From: Paramesorhizobium leguminum
GTDB taxonomy: Bacteria; Pseudomonadota; Alphaproteobacteria; Rhizobiales; Rhizobiaceae
Direction: 5' to 3'
DNA length: 64,000 nucleotides
Assembly: GCF_003217235.1 (NCBI RefSeq)
Contig: NZ_QJTF01000014.1
Span: 1 to 64,000 of the forward strand
Part shown: positions 14,862-24,007 of the stretch, piece after piece
Layout: every line of letters starts with the position of its first letter
Numbering within the stretch: position 1 is the stretch's first letter
Notes under the pieces: model-generated
Told to the model about the DNA's origin: nothing
Seen by the model: the letters and a program-made list of their open reading frames with translations, nothing else
Databases searched by the model: none
Program-made: the position numbers and the translations under genes

Positions 14862-15683
14862 CTAAGTACCCCGCTCTGAACGATAATTTTCAAGGGCGGT
14901 CAGAACTTCCGCCACCGTCATCGCGGCGATGACTTCCGGGCGTTTGTTCTTGACGGCTCCGCCGCCGATGGGGAGCGTCAGGCGGGAGAGCCAGTTTTTG
15001 TCCCCGTCACCCTCATGCGCCAGCCAGCTGGAGAATTTTGCGCGCTTGGTGAGCGAGCCGATCATCCCTGTATAGGCAAGATCGTCCCGCGCCAAAGCTT
15101 CGCGGGCGATCAGGAAATCGAGGGCGTGGTCGTGGGTGACGATGATGAGCGCGGCAGCCGGCGGGATCGTTTCGACCAGCGCCTCGGGTATGGCGGTGAG
15201 CCGGGTGATTATACGGTCCGGCAAGCCGACTAGTTTCTCTTCGCGGGTTTCGATCAAGGTGAGCGAAAGGGGGAGAGGGGCCATGGCGAGCGCCAGCGCG
15301 CGGCCCACATGGCCACCGCCGAAGATATACACCTTCGCAAAGGTCTCCTCCGCAGCGCGGCACCGGGCTTGAAGCTCCTCGATGATCGTATCCGTGACTT
15401 TTCGAAAGCGCAGTTGCGCCCGCCCGCCGCAGCATTGGCCGATTTCGGGCCCGAGCGGGATATCCATGGCCTCTACCCCGCCATCACCCTTTATAAGCTT
15501 GCGGGCATTTTCCATGGTGCGGTATTCGAGCTGGCCGCCGCCGATGGTGCCCAGGAAGCCGTCCATTGCAACGAGCATGAACGCGCCGGCCTCCCGCGGT
15601 GTCGAGCCTTGGGCGGCTGTGATCTCGATCAGAACGGCATCGGGGTGGTCAGCGAGAAAATGGCGAAGGGAAACTACGGGCAT
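14862..15683 (-). CDS. xdhC: Xanthine dehydrogenase accessory protein
   Basis: 273 aa. The N-terminal XdhC/CoxI domain contains ITAAQGSTPREAGA and IGGGQLEYRTMENAR; the CCGGRAQLRF segment has the conserved cysteines, and a Rossmann fold follows at FGGGHVGRALALA (about residue 122). The protein binds molybdenum cofactor, supports its sulfuration and hands it to XdhB. The ATG overlaps the xdhB stop by one base (TGATG), which implies translational coupling. An ATG-TTG ambiguity one codon earlier does not matter. Confidence 0.94.
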   Translation of the reverse strand: MPVVSLRHFLADHPDAVLIEITAAQGSTPREAGAFMLVAMDGFLGTIGGGQLEYRTMENARKLIKGDGGVEAMDIPLGPEIGQCCGGRAQLRFRKVTDTIIEELQARCRAAEETFAKVYIFGGGHVGRALALAMAPLPLSLTLIETREEKLVGLPDRIITRLTAIPEALVETIPPAAALIIVTHDHALDFLIAREALARDDLAYTGMIGSLTKRAKFSSWLAHEGDGDKNWLSRLTLPIGGGAVKNKRPEVIAAMTVAEVLTALENYRSERGT

Positions 15684-18022
15684 CAAGCCATCCCCTTCAG
15701 TCGCTCGACCGCCATCAGCACCCGTTCCGGCGTGGCGGGGCTATCCAGACGCGGGCAGACGCGATAGTCCGCGACGCTGGCGACGGCCATGGACAGGGCT
15801 TCCAGAACCGAAATCGCCAGCATCAGTGGCGGCTCGCCGACAGCCTTGGAGCGGCCGATGGTGGGCTCGAGATTCTGCGACCATTCCGCCAGCTTCACAT
15901 TGAAGATCTTCGGCCGGTCAGAGGCGAGCGGAATTTTGTAGGTGGAGGGGGCATGGGTGCATAGCCGCCCCGCGGCATCCCACCAGAGTTCCTCGGTCGT
16001 CAGCCAGCCCATGCCTTGCACGAAGCCGCCCTCTACCTGACCGGTGTCGATTGCCGGGTTCAACGACCGGCCAACGTCATGAAGAATGTCCGTGCGGTCG
16101 ACCAGATATTCGCCGGTCAGCGTATCGACCGACACCTCCGTACAGGCCGCGCCATAGGCGAAATAATAAAAGGGCGTGCCGCGCCCGGCCTTCCGGTCCC
16201 AATGAATCTTCGGGGTTTTGTAGAAGCCGGCAGCTGAAAGCTGCACACGGGCGAGATAGGCCTGCCTGATGAAATCCGGGAAGAGAACCTCATCATGGCC
16301 GACGCGCACGCGGTTCGGCAGGAATTGCACCTCCCCGGCGCTGACGCCCCACTTTCGCGTGGCGAAGGCGACGAGGCGTTCCTTGATCTGCCTGCTAGCG
16401 TCGAAGGCCGCCATGCCGTTCAGGTCCGAGCCCGATGAGGCGGCGGTGGCGGAAGTGTTGGGCACCTTGCCGGTCGTCGCCGCGGATATCTTCACCCTGT
16501 TGATATCGACCTGAAAGCTGTCGGCGAGCACCTGCGCCACCTTGGTGTAGAGGCCCTGACCCATCTCGGTGCCGCCATGGTTCAAGTGGATCGAACCGTC
16601 CTGATAGATGTGCACGAGGGCGCCGGCCTGGTTGAGAGCCGTCATGGTGAAGGAAATGCCGAATTTGACCGGCGTCAGCGCGATGCCCTTGCGGACGACG
16701 CGGCTGGAGCGGTTGAATTCCACGATCGCCTCGCGGCGCGCCCGGTAATCGGCGCTTTCCTCAAGCTCATCGACGATGCGGTGGATAATGTTGTCGCTCA
16801 CCTCCTGATGATATGGCGTCAGGGTTCGCCCCGATCCGGGCTGGCCATAAAAATTGGCGCGGCGGATATCGAGCGTGTCCTTGCCCCGCGCATAGGCGAT
16901 CTCCTCGATCATCCGCTCGGCACCGAGCATCCCCTGCGGGCCGCCGAAACCGCGAAAGGCGGTGTTGGAGACTGTGTGGGTCTTGAGAGGCTTCGAAACC
17001 AGACGCACGTGGGGATAATAATAACTGGAATCGGCATGGAACAGCGCGCGGTCGGTGACGGGTCCCGATAGGTCGGAAGAGAAGCCGCAGCGGGCGGCAT
17101 AGGCCGCATCGACCGCCTCGATGCGGCCCTCATCGTCGAAGCCAACCTCGTAATCAACGAGAAAATCATGGCGCTTGCCGGTCGCCACCATATCCTCGTC
17201 GCGGTCCGGGCGGAACTTGACGGCGCGGCCAAGCGTCTTGGCGGCGACAGCGGCAAGCGCGGCGAACAGGGACCCTTGCGTCTCTTTGCCGCCGAAGCCG
17301 CCACCCATGCGCCTGACATTGACGGTGACCGCATTGGAGGGAACGCCCAGCACATGGCCGACGATGTGCTGGATCTCGCTCGGATGCTGCGTCGAGGACC
17401 AGACGGTGACCTCCTCATCCTCGCCGGGGATTGCCATCGCAATCTGGCTTTCGAGATAGAAATGCTCCTGTCCGCCAATGCGCATCCGCGCCTTGATGCG
17501 GTGCTTCGCGCCGGCCATCGCGCTTTCCGGCTCGCCGCGTTTCAGCGTCATCGGCTCGCAGACGAGAGGAGAGCCATTCGCCAGCGCGCCGTCGATGTCG
17601 GTCCAGTGCGGCAAGTCGCGATAGTCGATCCTGGCGAGGCGCGCCGCGCGCCGGGCGGCCTCGCGCGTTTCGGCGATCACGGCGAAGATCGGCTGCCCGT
17701 GGAATTCCACTTTGCTTTCGGCAAGGAGCGGCTCGTCATGCATGCCGCTGGAGCTGGTGTCGTTGGCGCCGGGGATGTCCCGGGCGGTGAGAACGCGAAC
17801 CACGCCCGGATAGGCCGTGACAGCGGAAAGATCGATGGCGATGATCTCCGCATGCGCCCGGTCGGAGAGGCCGAGGGTGCCATGGAGAAGGCCCGCCGGT
17901 TCCGGTAGATCGTCAATGTAATCGGCCGCGCCCGTGACATGCTTATGCGCCGAATCGTGGGGCTGCGAGGCATGCATGGGGCCGTCTATGGATTCGCGTT
18001 TCTCAAAGGCCGATTTGTCCAT
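15683..18022 (-). CDS. xdhB: Xanthine dehydrogenase, molybdopterin-binding subunit
   Basis: 779 aa, the normal size for the large subunit of the two-gene bacterial enzyme. The ATG at 18022 is preferred because GGAGGG ends 6 nt before it; an ATG at 18028 touches the Shine-Dalgarno sequence. Seen in order: the entry region HVTGAADYIDDLPEP, the molybdopterin-binding GGGFGGKE block, and near the C-terminus KAVGEPPLML with the catalytic glutamate. It oxidises hypoxanthine and xanthine to urate. Only 2 nt separate it from xdhA; xdhC overlaps its end. Confidence 0.96.
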   Translation of the reverse strand: MDKSAFEKRESIDGPMHASQPHDSAHKHVTGAADYIDDLPEPAGLLHGTLGLSDRAHAEIIAIDLSAVTAYPGVVRVLTARDIPGANDTSSSGMHDEPLLAESKVEFHGQPIFAVIAETREAARRAARLARIDYRDLPHWTDIDGALANGSPLVCEPMTLKRGEPESAMAGAKHRIKARMRIGGQEHFYLESQIAMAIPGEDEEVTVWSSTQHPSEIQHIVGHVLGVPSNAVTVNVRRMGGGFGGKETQGSLFAALAAVAAKTLGRAVKFRPDRDEDMVATGKRHDFLVDYEVGFDDEGRIEAVDAAYAARCGFSSDLSGPVTDRALFHADSSYYYPHVRLVSKPLKTHTVSNTAFRGFGGPQGMLGAERMIEEIAYARGKDTLDIRRANFYGQPGSGRTLTPYHQEVSDNIIHRIVDELEESADYRARREAIVEFNRSSRVVRKGIALTPVKFGISFTMTALNQAGALVHIYQDGSIHLNHGGTEMGQGLYTKVAQVLADSFQVDINRVKISAATTGKVPNTSATAASSGSDLNGMAAFDASRQIKERLVAFATRKWGVSAGEVQFLPNRVRVGHDEVLFPDFIRQAYLARVQLSAAGFYKTPKIHWDRKAGRGTPFYYFAYGAACTEVSVDTLTGEYLVDRTDILHDVGRSLNPAIDTGQVEGGFVQGMGWLTTEELWWDAAGRLCTHAPSTYKIPLASDRPKIFNVKLAEWSQNLEPTIGRSKAVGEPPLMLAISVLEALSMAVASVADYRVCPRLDSPATPERVLMAVERLKGMA

Positions 18023-18024
18023 GA

Positions 18025-19509
18025 TCATCCCTCCGCAGCGGCAAAGCGCTTCAATTCCTGCGGCGCGCCTGACGTTTCCAGATAGAAGCGGAGAAGCAGG
18101 TTTTTTGCTGCCAGCTGCCGGTATTGCGCGGTGGCGCGCCAATCGGTCAGCGGCATGTAATCGGCCTCGAAGGCGAGTCGGGCGGCAAGCACCGTCGCCT
18201 CCGTCCACGGCTTGCCTATGAGTTCCGCCTCCACCGCGCGGGCGCGCTTCGGCGTGCCGGCCATGCCACCGAAGGCGATACGGATGCCGGCGACGTTGCC
18301 TCTGGCGTCAAGAGATAGATGGAACGCGCCGCATAGCGCTGAAATATCTTCGTCGCGGCGTTTGGATATCTTGTAGACGGCAAAGCGGCTGCCTTCAGGA
18401 GGGTAGGGGACGAAGACGCTTTCGACAAATTCGCCGGGTTTGCGATCCTGCTTGCCATAGCCGATGAAGAAATCCTCCAGCGGCAACGTGCGGGTGCCTG
18501 CCGCCGAGCGCAGCGTCACTGTCGCGCCGAGCGCGATCAGCGGCGGCGGCATGTCCCCGATCGGCGAGCCGTTGGCGATGTTGCCGCCTGTCGTGCCCAT
18601 GTTGCGCACCTGCTCGCCGCCGATGCGGTCGATGAGACGGGCAAGCGCCGGAATTTTTTTGGAAATCACGTCAAAAGCGCGATTATAGGTGACGCCCGCG
18701 CCGATCTGGACGCCGGTCGCTTCCGCCTTGATCTCCTGCAGTTCGGTGAGATGGTTGATGAAGATGACGGGGTCGAGCCTGCGCATTTGCTTGGTTATCC
18801 AGAGGCCCACATCGGTGGAACCGGCGACGATGGTCGCTTCCGGATGCTCAGTGAGGATATGCGCAAGTTCGGAAACGGACCCCGGCACGAACAGGCGGTC
18901 TCCCTCGGGAGAGCGCATGGAGATAGTGCTGTTGCCCTGCAGCGCCCCGAGGCGGGCGGCAATCTCGGCACGCGCCTTCTCAAGCGGGTCGAAAAGGGCG
19001 CTCGGCCGCATCTGGCTCACCTGTTCGGCTGCCTTGATGATCGGCTCATAGCCGGTGCAACGGCAGAGATTGCCCTGGAGTGATTTTTCTATCTGCGCCC
19101 GGGTCGGCTTTTCCGTCGTCAGCCAGAGCCCATAAAGGGACATGACGAAGCCCGGCGTACAGAAGCCGCATTGCGAGCCGTGGCAATCGACCATGGCCTG
19201 CTGCACCGGGTGCAGCGTTCCATCCCTGGCAGCCAGATGCTCGACCGTCACCACATGGGTCGCATGCAGCGAGCCCACCAGGCGGATGCAGGCATTGACG
19301 GTTTCATAGACCAGCTTGCCCTCGATGAGCCGCCCGACGAGCACGGTACAGGCGCCGCAATCGCCTTCCGCGCAGCCTTCCTTCGTGCCCGTCAGCCGCC
19401 GCCCCAGCCGGAGAAAATCGAGGAGGGTCTCGGTCGGACGCACACGGTCCAGCGAGATTGCCGTATCGTTTAAAACAAACTCGATGCTGCGTGGCTCCCA
19501 TGTTGTCAT
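18025..19509 (-). CDS. xdhA: Xanthine dehydrogenase, iron-sulfur and FAD subunit
   Basis: 494 aa. Residues 1-165 carry two [2Fe-2S] clusters: CAEGDCGACTV for the plant-type cluster, then CHGSQCGFCTPG with CRCTG for the second. The FAD domain spans about 195-380, with IVAGSTDVGLW and the conserved GGNIANGSPIGDMPP. The C-terminal CO-dehydrogenase-like domain completes the subunit. It passes electrons from the molybdenum centre of XdhB to NAD. It is the first gene of the xdhABC-puuD-uraD-hiuH series. The upstream 221 bp contain a hairpin but no recognisable regulator site. Confidence 0.96.
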   Translation of the reverse strand: MTTWEPRSIEFVLNDTAISLDRVRPTETLLDFLRLGRRLTGTKEGCAEGDCGACTVLVGRLIEGKLVYETVNACIRLVGSLHATHVVTVEHLAARDGTLHPVQQAMVDCHGSQCGFCTPGFVMSLYGLWLTTEKPTRAQIEKSLQGNLCRCTGYEPIIKAAEQVSQMRPSALFDPLEKARAEIAARLGALQGNSTISMRSPEGDRLFVPGSVSELAHILTEHPEATIVAGSTDVGLWITKQMRRLDPVIFINHLTELQEIKAEATGVQIGAGVTYNRAFDVISKKIPALARLIDRIGGEQVRNMGTTGGNIANGSPIGDMPPPLIALGATVTLRSAAGTRTLPLEDFFIGYGKQDRKPGEFVESVFVPYPPEGSRFAVYKISKRRDEDISALCGAFHLSLDARGNVAGIRIAFGGMAGTPKRARAVEAELIGKPWTEATVLAARLAFEADYMPLTDWRATAQYRQLAAKNLLLRFYLETSGAPQELKRFAAAEG

Positions 19510-19582
19510 GATTTACTCATCCTCAGGCTGCAGCGAAAACGTGAGGGTAATGGAGAAACTCGCGTTCGAACAAGAGTGATCT

Positions 19583-19607
19583 TCACCGCGCCTGCGGGGG
19601 GCGGTGA
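19583..19607. terminator. Hairpin between the polysaccharide locus and xdhA
   Basis: TCACCGC at 19583-19589 and GCGGTGA at 19601-19607 are perfect reverse complements around an 11-nt loop. It lies downstream of the GT2 gene and upstream of xdhA, both on the minus strand. No run of T follows on either strand, so it could equally be an operator. The rest of 19510-19730 shows nothing I recognise. Confidence 0.35.
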
Positions 19608-19730
19608 GACACAGTGCTGATTGACGCGGCCCGGGTTCTTGGCGGTAAAGGATTTCAGCCGTTTCCATCCGGCTGGGTTTCGATTGTCCGCCGAGCGTCA
19701 AGGCGTTCCGCGCAGCGCGGTAACGGCATG

Positions 19731-20549
19731 CTACCCTATGATTTTGACGTATTTCCGATATTCCCTGTGAGCGTCACGCGCCATTTCCCAGCGGCGTTTG
19801 CTGGGCAACTGGTCCAGCGACGCGTGCCACAGATGGCGAATTGTCAGGCGGGGGTCGTAATATATTTTTTCACCAACGTCGCTGAGCTGCTTGCTGAGGA
19901 AATACTCCTCCGACATCATGAAAGTGGGCGCCCACAGCTCTTCGAAGAGTTCGAAAAAACGCGGGCCGAGCAGATAAACGGAGCCATGCCCCTGATAGAT
20001 ATGACGGGCGGTTTGCCATTCCAGTTCGTCGCTACGATCGGAAATCCGGCGCAATTTCTTCGCCGCCATCTGCACGAACATTCCTATATGATAGTTGCTG
20101 TAATAGAGATCGTAAAAGACCTCCCGCATTTTCGATATATGAGAAATGACGTGGGGATTCTGGTGCTCGCCATCGCCTGTCACGATATCGGGCGAGATCA
20201 CAGGGTGAATTCGCAACTCTTCCGCGAGCCGCTCCAGGCTGCCGACGAAGTCCTCGGGAAACTCGAGGTCGTTGTTGCCGACGACCATCCACTCCACGTC
20301 CGGACGAATTTCACGCAAATGGCGGATGCCGACATTAAGCCCACGAAAATATCCCAGATTCTCGGCAAGACAGATAGTCGTGACGCCGGGCCCCTCAAGT
20401 TGCCGGAGCTTTTCCGCTTCCTCGGCGGAAGACGCGTTATCGACGATGACGGCATGAACATCGTGCCCCTTGTTGGCTCGTAGTGTCTTGACCGCCTGTT
20501 CGGTAACAGCGCTGTTGTTGAAGTTCGTGCAGACATATCCGATTTGCAT
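19731..20549 (-). CDS. Family 2 glycosyltransferase
   Basis: 272 aa, GT-A fold. The nucleotide-binding start is IGYVCTNFNNSAVTEQAV, then HAVIVDNASS, and the metal-binding DxD equivalent is GNNDLEF (about residue 91). The acceptor half contains HGSVYLLGPRFFELF and the probable base region SEEYFLSKQ. It resembles rhamnosyl- and similar transferases that build O-antigen or exopolysaccharide repeat units; donor and acceptor cannot be read. It lies downstream of the flippase in the same direction, separated by a palindromic repeat, and marks the left end of the polysaccharide locus. Confidence 0.87.
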   Translation of the reverse strand: MQIGYVCTNFNNSAVTEQAVKTLRANKGHDVHAVIVDNASSAEEAEKLRQLEGPGVTTICLAENLGYFRGLNVGIRHLREIRPDVEWMVVGNNDLEFPEDFVGSLERLAEELRIHPVISPDIVTGDGEHQNPHVISHISKMREVFYDLYYSNYHIGMFVQMAAKKLRRISDRSDELEWQTARHIYQGHGSVYLLGPRFFELFEELWAPTFMMSEEYFLSKQLSDVGEKIYYDPRLTIRHLWHASLDQLPSKRRWEMARDAHREYRKYVKIIG

Positions 20550-20595
20550 TATTTCCCCGGTCGAGCCGATGTTGAGTGCGAGCTTTGTTTTATCC

Positions 20596-20638
20596 GCATG
20601 ATCTTATCCGAAAAGTCTGCAACTTTTCGGGATCGTGC
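20596..20638. repeat. REP-like palindrome, copy A
   Basis: GCATGATC-type ends with an inner stem CCGAAAAG/CTTTTCGG around TCTGCAA. The flippase stop codon (20642-20640) lies directly beside it. Related copies are at 31807, 41698 and 41754. Confidence 0.85.
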
Positions 20639-20639
20639 T

Positions 20640-21932
20640 CTAGTAGACGAAATACCGCCGGGCAATCAATGCCAGCAACAAGGTTTCGGCCAAAACGAAA
20701 CAAATGGCTGAGCCGGTAACACCCATCACCGGAATTAGACAGAGATTGACGGCAATACTGGCAATGCCGGTGAACATGACCGCAACGAGCAAATAGCTGC
20801 GGGCACCGAGCGCATTGAGGCCGGCGCTTCCAAACATGAAGTTGGCAACACCGGGAAAGCACGCCAGGCTCATAATGGCGGCTAATCCGGCGACTTGTTC
20901 GATGTCTTTGATTTGCGCTATCGCTGAAATCGAAGAGCCGAGGATCCAATAGCCGCCGAACACGCCGGCGACGATGCACAGGACCACCGCAACCTGCGGC
21001 ATGGTTATCCTGAAGATGCCCATGAAAGCCGCGCGGGACGGTTTTGAATTCGCTTTTGCCACCGCCAGGGCCCTCGGAAAGAAGAACTGGTTAACCGGAC
21101 GGATAGACGCCTGAATGGCTTTGACCAGCTTTTCCGCCACCGAGTAAGCTGCAATTCCCGTGCTTGGCACACCAAAGATTCCGAGCAGCAACACGTTTGC
21201 GTCCCGATACAAGGTAACGCCGACATTGCTCAGGAAGACCTCTTTTCCGCGCCAGATCCAGGAAGCGATCACGCGCGGCGCGGGAGCTTCCAGCGTCAGT
21301 CCGAATTTCCGCAACGCGTAGCCTGCCGCAATAACGGCCCCTGCAAGATACCATATCCCGATAATGCCCGGTACAAACGCGTAATCACCGGGTTGCCGGA
21401 TGGTCATGACAATCGTGATCACGGCGCCGGCCCTGGAAATCAAGGAGATGATGGCTAGAGGAAGATTTCGTTCCAGCGCCTGGAAAAGCCAAGTCGGCTG
21501 GATGGCATAAGCCAGGCTGACAAGGGACCATTGGAGAACCAGCATGGAAAGCTGTGGATTGATGAGGAGGACTGCCGCCTCCAGAATACAAAGACCGATC
21601 GCGTAGAATGCGATCCGCGTCATCAGTATCTCCGAATGGACGACCGAGATGCGCTTCTTATCGCGCACAGGAGATATCCCTACGATCTCGGCCACTCCAT
21701 CGATATCGAAACTGTAAATAACGAATGTAAGGAGGAACAGAGACAGGGCTTCGGCAAGAGCGACCTGAGCATATCCTTCCGATCCGACCACGGCCAGCAA
21801 AAACGGATAGATGATGAGCGGCGACACCGCATTCGCTACCTGGATGGCTGCCAGGGATCCGATATTGAGGAGAGCATGCTTAACTCCCCGCCGCGGCTTG
21901 GATACAGTGTCTTCGGCGTTCGTTTTTTCCAT
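20640..21932 (-). CDS. Polysaccharide flippase (Wzx-like, MATE/MOP superfamily)
   Basis: 430 aa with 12-14 membrane segments; the first follows a short basic tail (KPRRGVKHALLNIG). The N-terminal pattern SLAAIQVANAVSPLIIYPFL and the central basic QPTWLFQALERN are typical of O-antigen or exopolysaccharide Wzx flippases, which turn the lipid-linked repeat unit to the periplasm. It is divergent from the acetamidino-sugar gene series across 303 bp. Its stop codon abuts palindrome copy A, which could stabilise or end the message before the GT2 gene. Confidence 0.87.
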   Translation of the reverse strand: MEKTNAEDTVSKPRRGVKHALLNIGSLAAIQVANAVSPLIIYPFLLAVVGSEGYAQVALAEALSLFLLTFVIYSFDIDGVAEIVGISPVRDKKRISVVHSEILMTRIAFYAIGLCILEAAVLLINPQLSMLVLQWSLVSLAYAIQPTWLFQALERNLPLAIISLISRAGAVITIVMTIRQPGDYAFVPGIIGIWYLAGAVIAAGYALRKFGLTLEAPAPRVIASWIWRGKEVFLSNVGVTLYRDANVLLLGIFGVPSTGIAAYSVAEKLVKAIQASIRPVNQFFFPRALAVAKANSKPSRAAFMGIFRITMPQVAVVLCIVAGVFGGYWILGSSISAIAQIKDIEQVAGLAAIMSLACFPGVANFMFGSAGLNALGARSYLLVAVMFTGIASIAVNLCLIPVMGVTGSAICFVLAETLLLALIARRYFVY

Positions 21933-22235
21933 GGAATATCTGCAGGCGTCACTATCCGAAGGAGGAACCGGTCTCAGCGGCGGGTTGGTTTGTCGGGATT
22001 ACCGAGACCTGTTTCAATGGTCCGATACGGGGTCCGGTGCGGCCCTTCCTTTTTTCGGAGAGCCTCCTTAAAGACATGAATGTCATGCTGTGGTTCGTCG
22101 CCGTCCGGCGTCAGTCATACCCTAATTTTCGGGCAGATCAATCGGCCGATTCCAGTGGAGGTTAAAGGACCGCACTTGACGCGAGCCGTCCACCATGATC
22201 AAGCCATCTATCTTTCAGCCCGGTGCCAAGGCCTT
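21933..22235. other. Divergent intergenic region, no gene
   Basis: 303 bp between the flippase (minus) and the amidotransferase (plus). It must hold both promoters. The reading frame of the amidotransferase stays open back to 22080 but encodes nothing conserved. I see no clear repeat or operator. Confidence 0.5.
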
Positions 22236-23393
22236 ATGACCGCCAAAACGGATGACCTAATGAGACCTTATCAAGTCTGCTGCAAATGCGTGATGGATAC
22301 CAGTGATTCCGCGATCCAGTTCGATGCGGATGGGGTTTGCGATCATTGCCGAAGCTTCGAGAAAGACGTGCTGCCAAACTGGCATCCCTCGGAGAAGGGG
22401 AATGCGATGTTTCGCAAGACGGTGGAGCAGATACGCGCCTCGGGCAAGGGAAAACCTTTCGACTCGATCATCGGTTTGAGCGGCGGGCTGGACAGTTCAT
22501 ACCTGCTGCATCTGGCGGTGACCGAATTCGGCATGCGGCCGCTTGTTTTTCACGTCGACGGCGGCTGGAATACCGACATTGCCGTCAACAATATCCAGAT
22601 GCTGGTCGAGAAACTGGGACTGGACCTCTATACGGAAGTCATCAATTGGGAAGAGATGCGTGATTTCCAGTTATCGTTCTTCAAGTCCGGGGTGCCGCAT
22701 CTTGATATTCCACAGGATCACGCGTTCATAGCCACGCTTTATCATTTTGCCAACAAGAATAACATTAAATATATCTTGAACGGCGGCAACTACGCTACGG
22801 AGTGCGTCCGTAATCCGCTGGAGTGGTTGTATCATGGAACCGACATGGCGCAGATAAAGGATATCCAACGCCGTTTCGGGACTCGAAAGCTGAAAAGCTA
22901 TCCGTTCAGCAATATTTTATATCATAAAGGGTATCTGCGGTATATCCGCGGGATAAAGGTGGTAAAGCCACTGAATTACATGGAGTATACAAAGGAAATC
23001 GCGTCAAAGACGCTCTCTGAAGTTTATGGATGGCGGCCGTATCCGCAGAAGCATTTCGAATCGCGGTTCACGCGCTTCTTCGAAGGTTACTGGCTCCCCA
23101 CGCGCTTTGGATATGATACCAGGCGTGTGCAGTATTCCAGCCTGATATTGACCGGGCAGATGACGCGTGAAGAGGCGCTTGCGAAGCTTGCCTCGCCGGC
23201 CTTCGATCCTGCAACCATCGACGAGGAGTTCGAATATATCGCCACCAAGCTTGGCATAAGCGTCGATGAGCTGCGCAAGTACCATGAGATGCCGTTGAAA
23301 ACCTATCGGGATTACGCCAACCAGCAATGGCTGTTTGATTTGGGATCCAAGGCGCTCAAGGCGCTCGGCGTAGAGAGGGCGGTAAAACGATGA
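22236..23393 (+). CDS. N-acetyl sugar amidotransferase (WbpG-like)
   Basis: About 385 aa; the ATG at 22236 has AAGG about 6 nt upstream, and an ATG at 22260 (MRPYQVC) is an alternative. Cysteine pairs CCKC and CDHC near residues 15-45 probably bind zinc. The ATP pyrophosphatase (PP-loop) motif SGGLDSSY lies at about residues 81-88. With HisH and HisF homologues, proteins of this family turn an N-acetyl sugar into an acetamidino (NAm) sugar, as in the Pseudomonas aeruginosa O5 antigen. The hisH-like gene overlaps its stop by 4 nt (ATGA), which supports one functional unit. Confidence 0.9.
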   Translation: MTAKTDDLMRPYQVCCKCVMDTSDSAIQFDADGVCDHCRSFEKDVLPNWHPSEKGNAMFRKTVEQIRASGKGKPFDSIIGLSGGLDSSYLLHLAVTEFGMRPLVFHVDGGWNTDIAVNNIQMLVEKLGLDLYTEVINWEEMRDFQLSFFKSGVPHLDIPQDHAFIATLYHFANKNNIKYILNGGNYATECVRNPLEWLYHGTDMAQIKDIQRRFGTRKLKSYPFSNILYHKGYLRYIRGIKVVKPLNYMEYTKEIASKTLSEVYGWRPYPQKHFESRFTRFFEGYWLPTRFGYDTRRVQYSSLILTGQMTREEALAKLASPAFDPATIDEEFEYIATKLGISVDELRKYHEMPLKTYRDYANQQWLFDLGSKALKALGVERAVKR

Positions 23394-24004
23394 TCGCGAT
23401 CGTCGATTATGGATCAGGGAATATTTCTGCCATCGCCACCATCTACAAGCAATTAAAGGTCCCCTTCACAGTGACCGGCGATCCGAAGCAGCTGGCCGCG
23501 GCGGACCGATATATCCTTCCCGGCGTCGGAGCTTTCGACACGGTCATGGCCGACTTGGCGAAGGGTGGAATCATCGAAGTGCTCAACGAACAGGTTATGG
23601 GGAACGGCAAAAAGGCGATGGGCATTTGCGTCGGCATGCAGATTCTCGCCAGTTCCAGCGATGAGGGAGAGAGAAACGGTCTCGGCTGGATCCCGGGCCG
23701 CATCCGGCGGATCGATGCCAGCACCATCAAGATGGCGCCAAAACTGCCTCATATGGGCTGGAACTCGATTTCGACACGCGGCGAGGTGCCGCTGCTGCGC
23801 GACGTGGATTGCGAGCGTGGCTTCTATTTCCTGCACAGCTACTATTTCGACGCTGACAATGATGAGGACGTTATTGCGACGGTGCGCTACGGTAACGACA
23901 CTGCCTGCGCCGTGGCGCGCGGAAACGTTTTCGGTCTGCAGTTCCATCCGGAGAAGAGCCACAGCAACGGCGTGGCGGTCTTCCGGAATTTCGCGGAGGC
24001 CTGA
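23390..24004 (+). CDS. HisH-like glutaminase for acetamidino-sugar synthesis
   Basis: 204 aa, class I glutamine amidotransferase. The nucleophile cysteine is in MGICVGMQ (about residue 80), and the catalytic His-Glu pair is in QFHPEKS (about residue 184). It frees ammonia from glutamine for the amidotransferase. Although closely related to the histidine enzyme, the setting between a WbpG-like gene and an AglZ/HisF2-like gene, with no other his genes, assigns it to sugar amidination. Start overlaps the preceding stop as ATGA. Confidence 0.9.
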   Translation: MIAIVDYGSGNISAIATIYKQLKVPFTVTGDPKQLAAADRYILPGVGAFDTVMADLAKGGIIEVLNEQVMGNGKKAMGICVGMQILASSSDEGERNGLGWIPGRIRRIDASTIKMAPKLPHMGWNSISTRGEVPLLRDVDCERGFYFLHSYYFDADNDEDVIATVRYGNDTACAVARGNVFGLQFHPEKSHSNGVAVFRNFAEA

Positions 24005-24007
24005 GAC